The notes under the pieces are model-generated. The model had not been told where the DNA came from. It searched no databases and worked only from the letters and a program-made list of their open reading frames with translations. A stretch of DNA of 6,937 bases from CAYUYH01 sp964449175 (GTDB taxonomy: Bacteria > Planctomycetota > Phycisphaerae > SM23-33), in NCBI GenBank assembly GCA_964449175.1, contig CAYUYH010000148.1, forward strand, positions 1 through 6,937. The letters run 5' to 3'. Of this stretch, positions 5,054-6,937 are shown one piece after another. How positions within the stretch are numbered: the stretch's first letter is position 1; every line of letters begins with the position of its first letter. Position numbers and translations under genes: made by a program.

Positions 5054-5731
5054 ATGACAACCTTTCCAACTGCACAGACGCCGCAGCCCCCGCCGATCCG
5101 ACCCAGCGGCTGGTGGTACGTCCTGGCCGGGGGCATCGCCGCGGCCACTATCGCGGCCGTTCCGATCATCATGGTCACCGCGGTCGTGGGGCTCATCAAC
5201 GTGTTTGACCTCGTACACTTCGAGGCGCCGGGCGTCAAAGAGATCGATCTGGACGAGCCGGGCCGGTACGTCATCTACATGGAGGAGCCAAGACGCATGC
5301 GCCCCGAGGCCGCCCGGCGTTGGAGCGAGCCGGAGCTGACGGTTACGCTCGCCGAGACGGGCGCCACCCTGCCCACAAGGACATCGGGCGGCTCGATGAC
5401 GATCAACAACCGGGACTATTCCGGACTGGTGTCGTTCAAGCTCGCCGAGCCCGCAACGGTGAGGATCGAATCGACCTTCTCGCCCGAGGCGACGGGCGAG
5501 GAGGCCGTGCTGGCGGTGGGTCAGGATTTCCTCCGCGACGGGTTCGTGAAGTTCTTCTGTGGCGTATTCGCGATCCCGCTGATAGGCCTGCTGGGCATGG
5601 GCAGCGCGATCACGATCTTCATCGTAACGCTCGTCCGCAGGTCAAATCCCGCCCGGGCCGCGAGATACGCAACGCCCGCGCCGCCGGCGGCTCCGCCCGG
5701 CCAGCCTCCAGCCGGCCACGGTGGAGTGTAG
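5054..5731 (+). CDS. Unrecognised two-TM membrane protein with extracytoplasmic domain
   Basis: A 225-residue protein I cannot name. A proline-rich N-terminus (1-18) leads to TM1 (about 20-50). A polar, probably beta-rich domain (about 52-160) follows, then TM2 (about 167-194), a basic RRS junction and a proline/alanine/glycine-rich tail (199-225). Both termini are expected in the cytoplasm. The central domain contains IDLDEPGRYVIYMEEP (64-79) and a second similar strand, LAEPATVRIEST (130-141). This looks like two repeats of a short beta-sandwich strand motif (xLxEPGxYxIY). Uncharacterised actinobacterial membrane proteins with a similar TM-LDEPGxY-TM layout come to mind, but this is memory, not a search. 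The ATG has GAGGG at an 8-nt spacing. The gene is separated from rnhA by the palindromic element and ends 49 nt before dnaG. No enzymatic motif is visible. Confidence 0.75.
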   Translation: MTTFPTAQTPQPPPIRPSGWWYVLAGGIAAATIAAVPIIMVTAVVGLINVFDLVHFEAPGVKEIDLDEPGRYVIYMEEPRRMRPEAARRWSEPELTVTLAETGATLPTRTSGGSMTINNRDYSGLVSFKLAEPATVRIESTFSPEATGEEAVLAVGQDFLRDGFVKFFCGVFAIPLIGLLGMGSAITIFIVTLVRRSNPARAARYATPAPPAAPPGQPPAGHGGV

Positions 5732-5733
5732 CG

Positions 5734-5762
5734 CCGACAATCGACCCGCCAATTGCTAGAAT
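5734..5762 (+). promoter_or_regulatory. Possible promoter of dnaG
   Basis: CCGACA (5734-5739) and TAGAAT (5757-5762) are 17 bp apart and match the sigma-70 consensus at 4/6 and 5/6 positions. The start would fall near 5769, leaving a leader of about 12 nt that begins at the GGAGAG ribosome binding site. Read-through from the membrane protein gene is the alternative. Confidence 0.4.
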
Positions 5763-5780
5763 ACGCCCGGAGAGCCGCGC

Positions 5781-6937
5781 GTGAGGTACCCGGACCACTT
5801 CATACAGCAGGTCGCCCAGGCCACCGACATCGTCGAGCTTCTCGCCCAGTACGTCGCGCTGAAGAAGCGCGGGCGGGAGTTCGTCGGCCTGTGCCCGTTC
5901 CACGACGACAAGCGCCCGTCGCTGAACGTCTCGCCGACCAAGCAGATATTCAAGTGCTTCGCCTGCGGCGCCGGCGGCGGCGTGTTCCAGTTCCTCATGC
6001 AATACGACAAGCTGTCGTTTCCCGAGGCCGTCCGCACGTTGGCAGAGCGGGCGAACATCCCCCTGCCCCGCGAGGCGGACGAGACGCCCCAGCCGGCGGG
6101 GCTGTCCAAGAATGACCTGGTCGGCGTGATGACGTACGCGGCGAGGTTCTATCGTAGCCAGCTTCGCGGCCCGGCCGGGGCGGCGGCGCTGGACTACGTG
6201 CTGAAGCGCGGGCTGACCGAGCAGTCGATCGACCGCTTCGGGCTTGGCTTCGCGCCCGACAGTTGGGACGCCCTGCTGCGGACGGCCTTCAGCGAGGGCC
6301 ATCGCGAGCAGCAGCTCGTGGCCGCCGGGCTGGTCGCCCGGCGCGAGGAGCGGCCCGGCTGCTACGACCGCTTCCGCAATCGCCTGGTGTTTCCGATCAT
6401 CAACCCCGTCGGTGAGGTGATCGCCTTCGGCGGGCGGGCGTTGGCCGCCGAGGAGCGGGCAAAGTACCTCAACAGCCCGGACACGCCGCTGTTCGATAAG
6501 TCCGCACAACTCTACGCCCTGAACTGGTCGCGCGAGGCGATAGTCTCCTCCGGGCGGGCCATCGTCGTCGAGGGCTACATGGACGCGCTGATGGCCATGC
6601 AGTGCGGCGTGGAGAACGTGGTGGCCACACTCGGCACGGCGCTGACCGACCTCCACGTGCGGCTGCTGAGTCGCTATGTCGGCGAGGTGGTGCTGGTGTT
6701 CGACGCCGACACGGCCGGGACCGCCGCCACCGACCGGGCCATCGAGGTCTTCCTCGCCCAGCAGGTGCACGTGCGGGTAGCGACCATGCCGGAGGGCAGC
6801 GACCCGTGCGACTTCTGCCTGGCAAGCGGCGGCGAGGCGTTCGCGGCGCTCGTGGCCGAGGCGCCGGACGCGCTGCAATACGCCTGGCAGCGGCGGCTGG
6901 ACCAGGTGCAGGCGGCCGGCGGAAACCTGGCCGCTCG
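5781..6937 (+). CDS. dnaG: DNA primase DnaG, N-terminal 385 codons (3' truncated by window)
   Basis: DnaG makes the RNA primers for replication. The CHC2 zinc-binding domain has Cys38, His41, Cys59 and Cys62 in LCPFHDDKRPSL and IFKCFACGAGGGVFQFLM. The polymerase core follows, with KYLNSPDTPLFDKS, a Toprim Glu264 in VVEGYMDAL, and Asp308/Asp310 in VFDADTAGT. Spacing is almost identical to E. coli (Glu265, Asp309, Asp311). The usual third DPD motif reads Asp341-Pro-Cys-Asp344 (SDPCDF), with a cysteine inserted before or in place of the second aspartate. The GTG start is fixed by an in-frame TAG at 5757-5759 and by GGAGAG at 5769-5774, 6 nt upstream. The protein then begins RYPDHFIQQV, a normal DnaG start. 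The C-terminal helicase-binding domain lies beyond the window. There is no frameshift in the visible part. Confidence 0.96.
   Translation, partial: MRYPDHFIQQVAQATDIVELLAQYVALKKRGREFVGLCPFHDDKRPSLNVSPTKQIFKCFACGAGGGVFQFLMQYDKLSFPEAVRTLAERANIPLPREADETPQPAGLSKNDLVGVMTYAARFYRSQLRGPAGAAALDYVLKRGLTEQSIDRFGLGFAPDSWDALLRTAFSEGHREQQLVAAGLVARREERPGCYDRFRNRLVFPIINPVGEVIAFGGRALAAEERAKYLNSPDTPLFDKSAQLYALNWSREAIVSSGRAIVVEGYMDALMAMQCGVENVVATLGTALTDLHVRLLSRYVGEVVLVFDADTAGTAATDRAIEVFLAQQVHVRVATMPEGSDPCDFCLASGGEAFAALVAEAPDALQYAWQRRLDQVQAAGGNLAA

Noticed and set aside
5619..6878. Long minus-strand open frame (419 codons) opposite dnaG
   Set aside because: It is the mirror of the DnaG frame in GC-rich DNA. The plus strand carries all DnaG motifs, and the minus-strand product has no recognisable domain.

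Overview
The window is GC-rich bacterial chromosome. It carries a PEP-CTERM surface protein, a divergent HU-type protein with a proline/acidic tail, and housekeeping DNA-metabolism genes. Several starts are marked by both a Shine-Dalgarno site and a -35/-10 promoter with a 16-bp spacer. My best guess is an uncultured Planctomycetota member (Phycisphaerae-like). This rests on protein style and gene mix only, because there is no rRNA here.

Left part (1-1479): the 5' half of a tRNA-Gly(GCC) gene runs off the left edge on the minus strand, with a clear promoter. A minus-strand PEP-CTERM protein gene follows (302-937), with a weak terminator-like hairpin just after it. About 540 bases without a gene come next (938-1479). 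They hold a minus-strand promoter (1195-1222) followed by two hairpins, which could be a long structured leader for the PEP-CTERM gene or a small RNA.

Middle (1480-3604): an HU/IHF-family gene on the plus strand converges on a minus-strand MFS transporter gene. Between them is a REPIN-like doublet: two GTGG-headed palindromes in inverted orientation, enclosed by two further pairs of inverted arms. The MFS gene and the next plus-strand gene are divergent, and each has its own promoter in the shared 3381-3604 interval.

Right part (3605-6937): a plus-strand run encodes a coiled-coil/zinc-ribbon protein (COG1579 type), a type I RNase H, an unrecognised two-TM membrane protein, and the first 385 codons of DNA primase DnaG, which runs off the right edge. 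Between RNase H and the membrane protein lies a 162-bp element with 15-bp terminal inverted repeats (14/15 identical). It is an imperfect palindrome over its whole length and looks like a MITE. RNase H (removes RNA from RNA-DNA hybrids), primase (makes RNA primers) and HU (nucleoid protein) give the neighbourhood a replication flavour. The zinc-ribbon/RNase H pair recalls the actinobacterial Rv2229c-Rv2228c arrangement.

I see no CRISPR array, phage genes, transposase, toxin-antitoxin pair or defence system. The most unusual material is the two non-coding repeats. Both begin at or inside the stop codon of the gene upstream.
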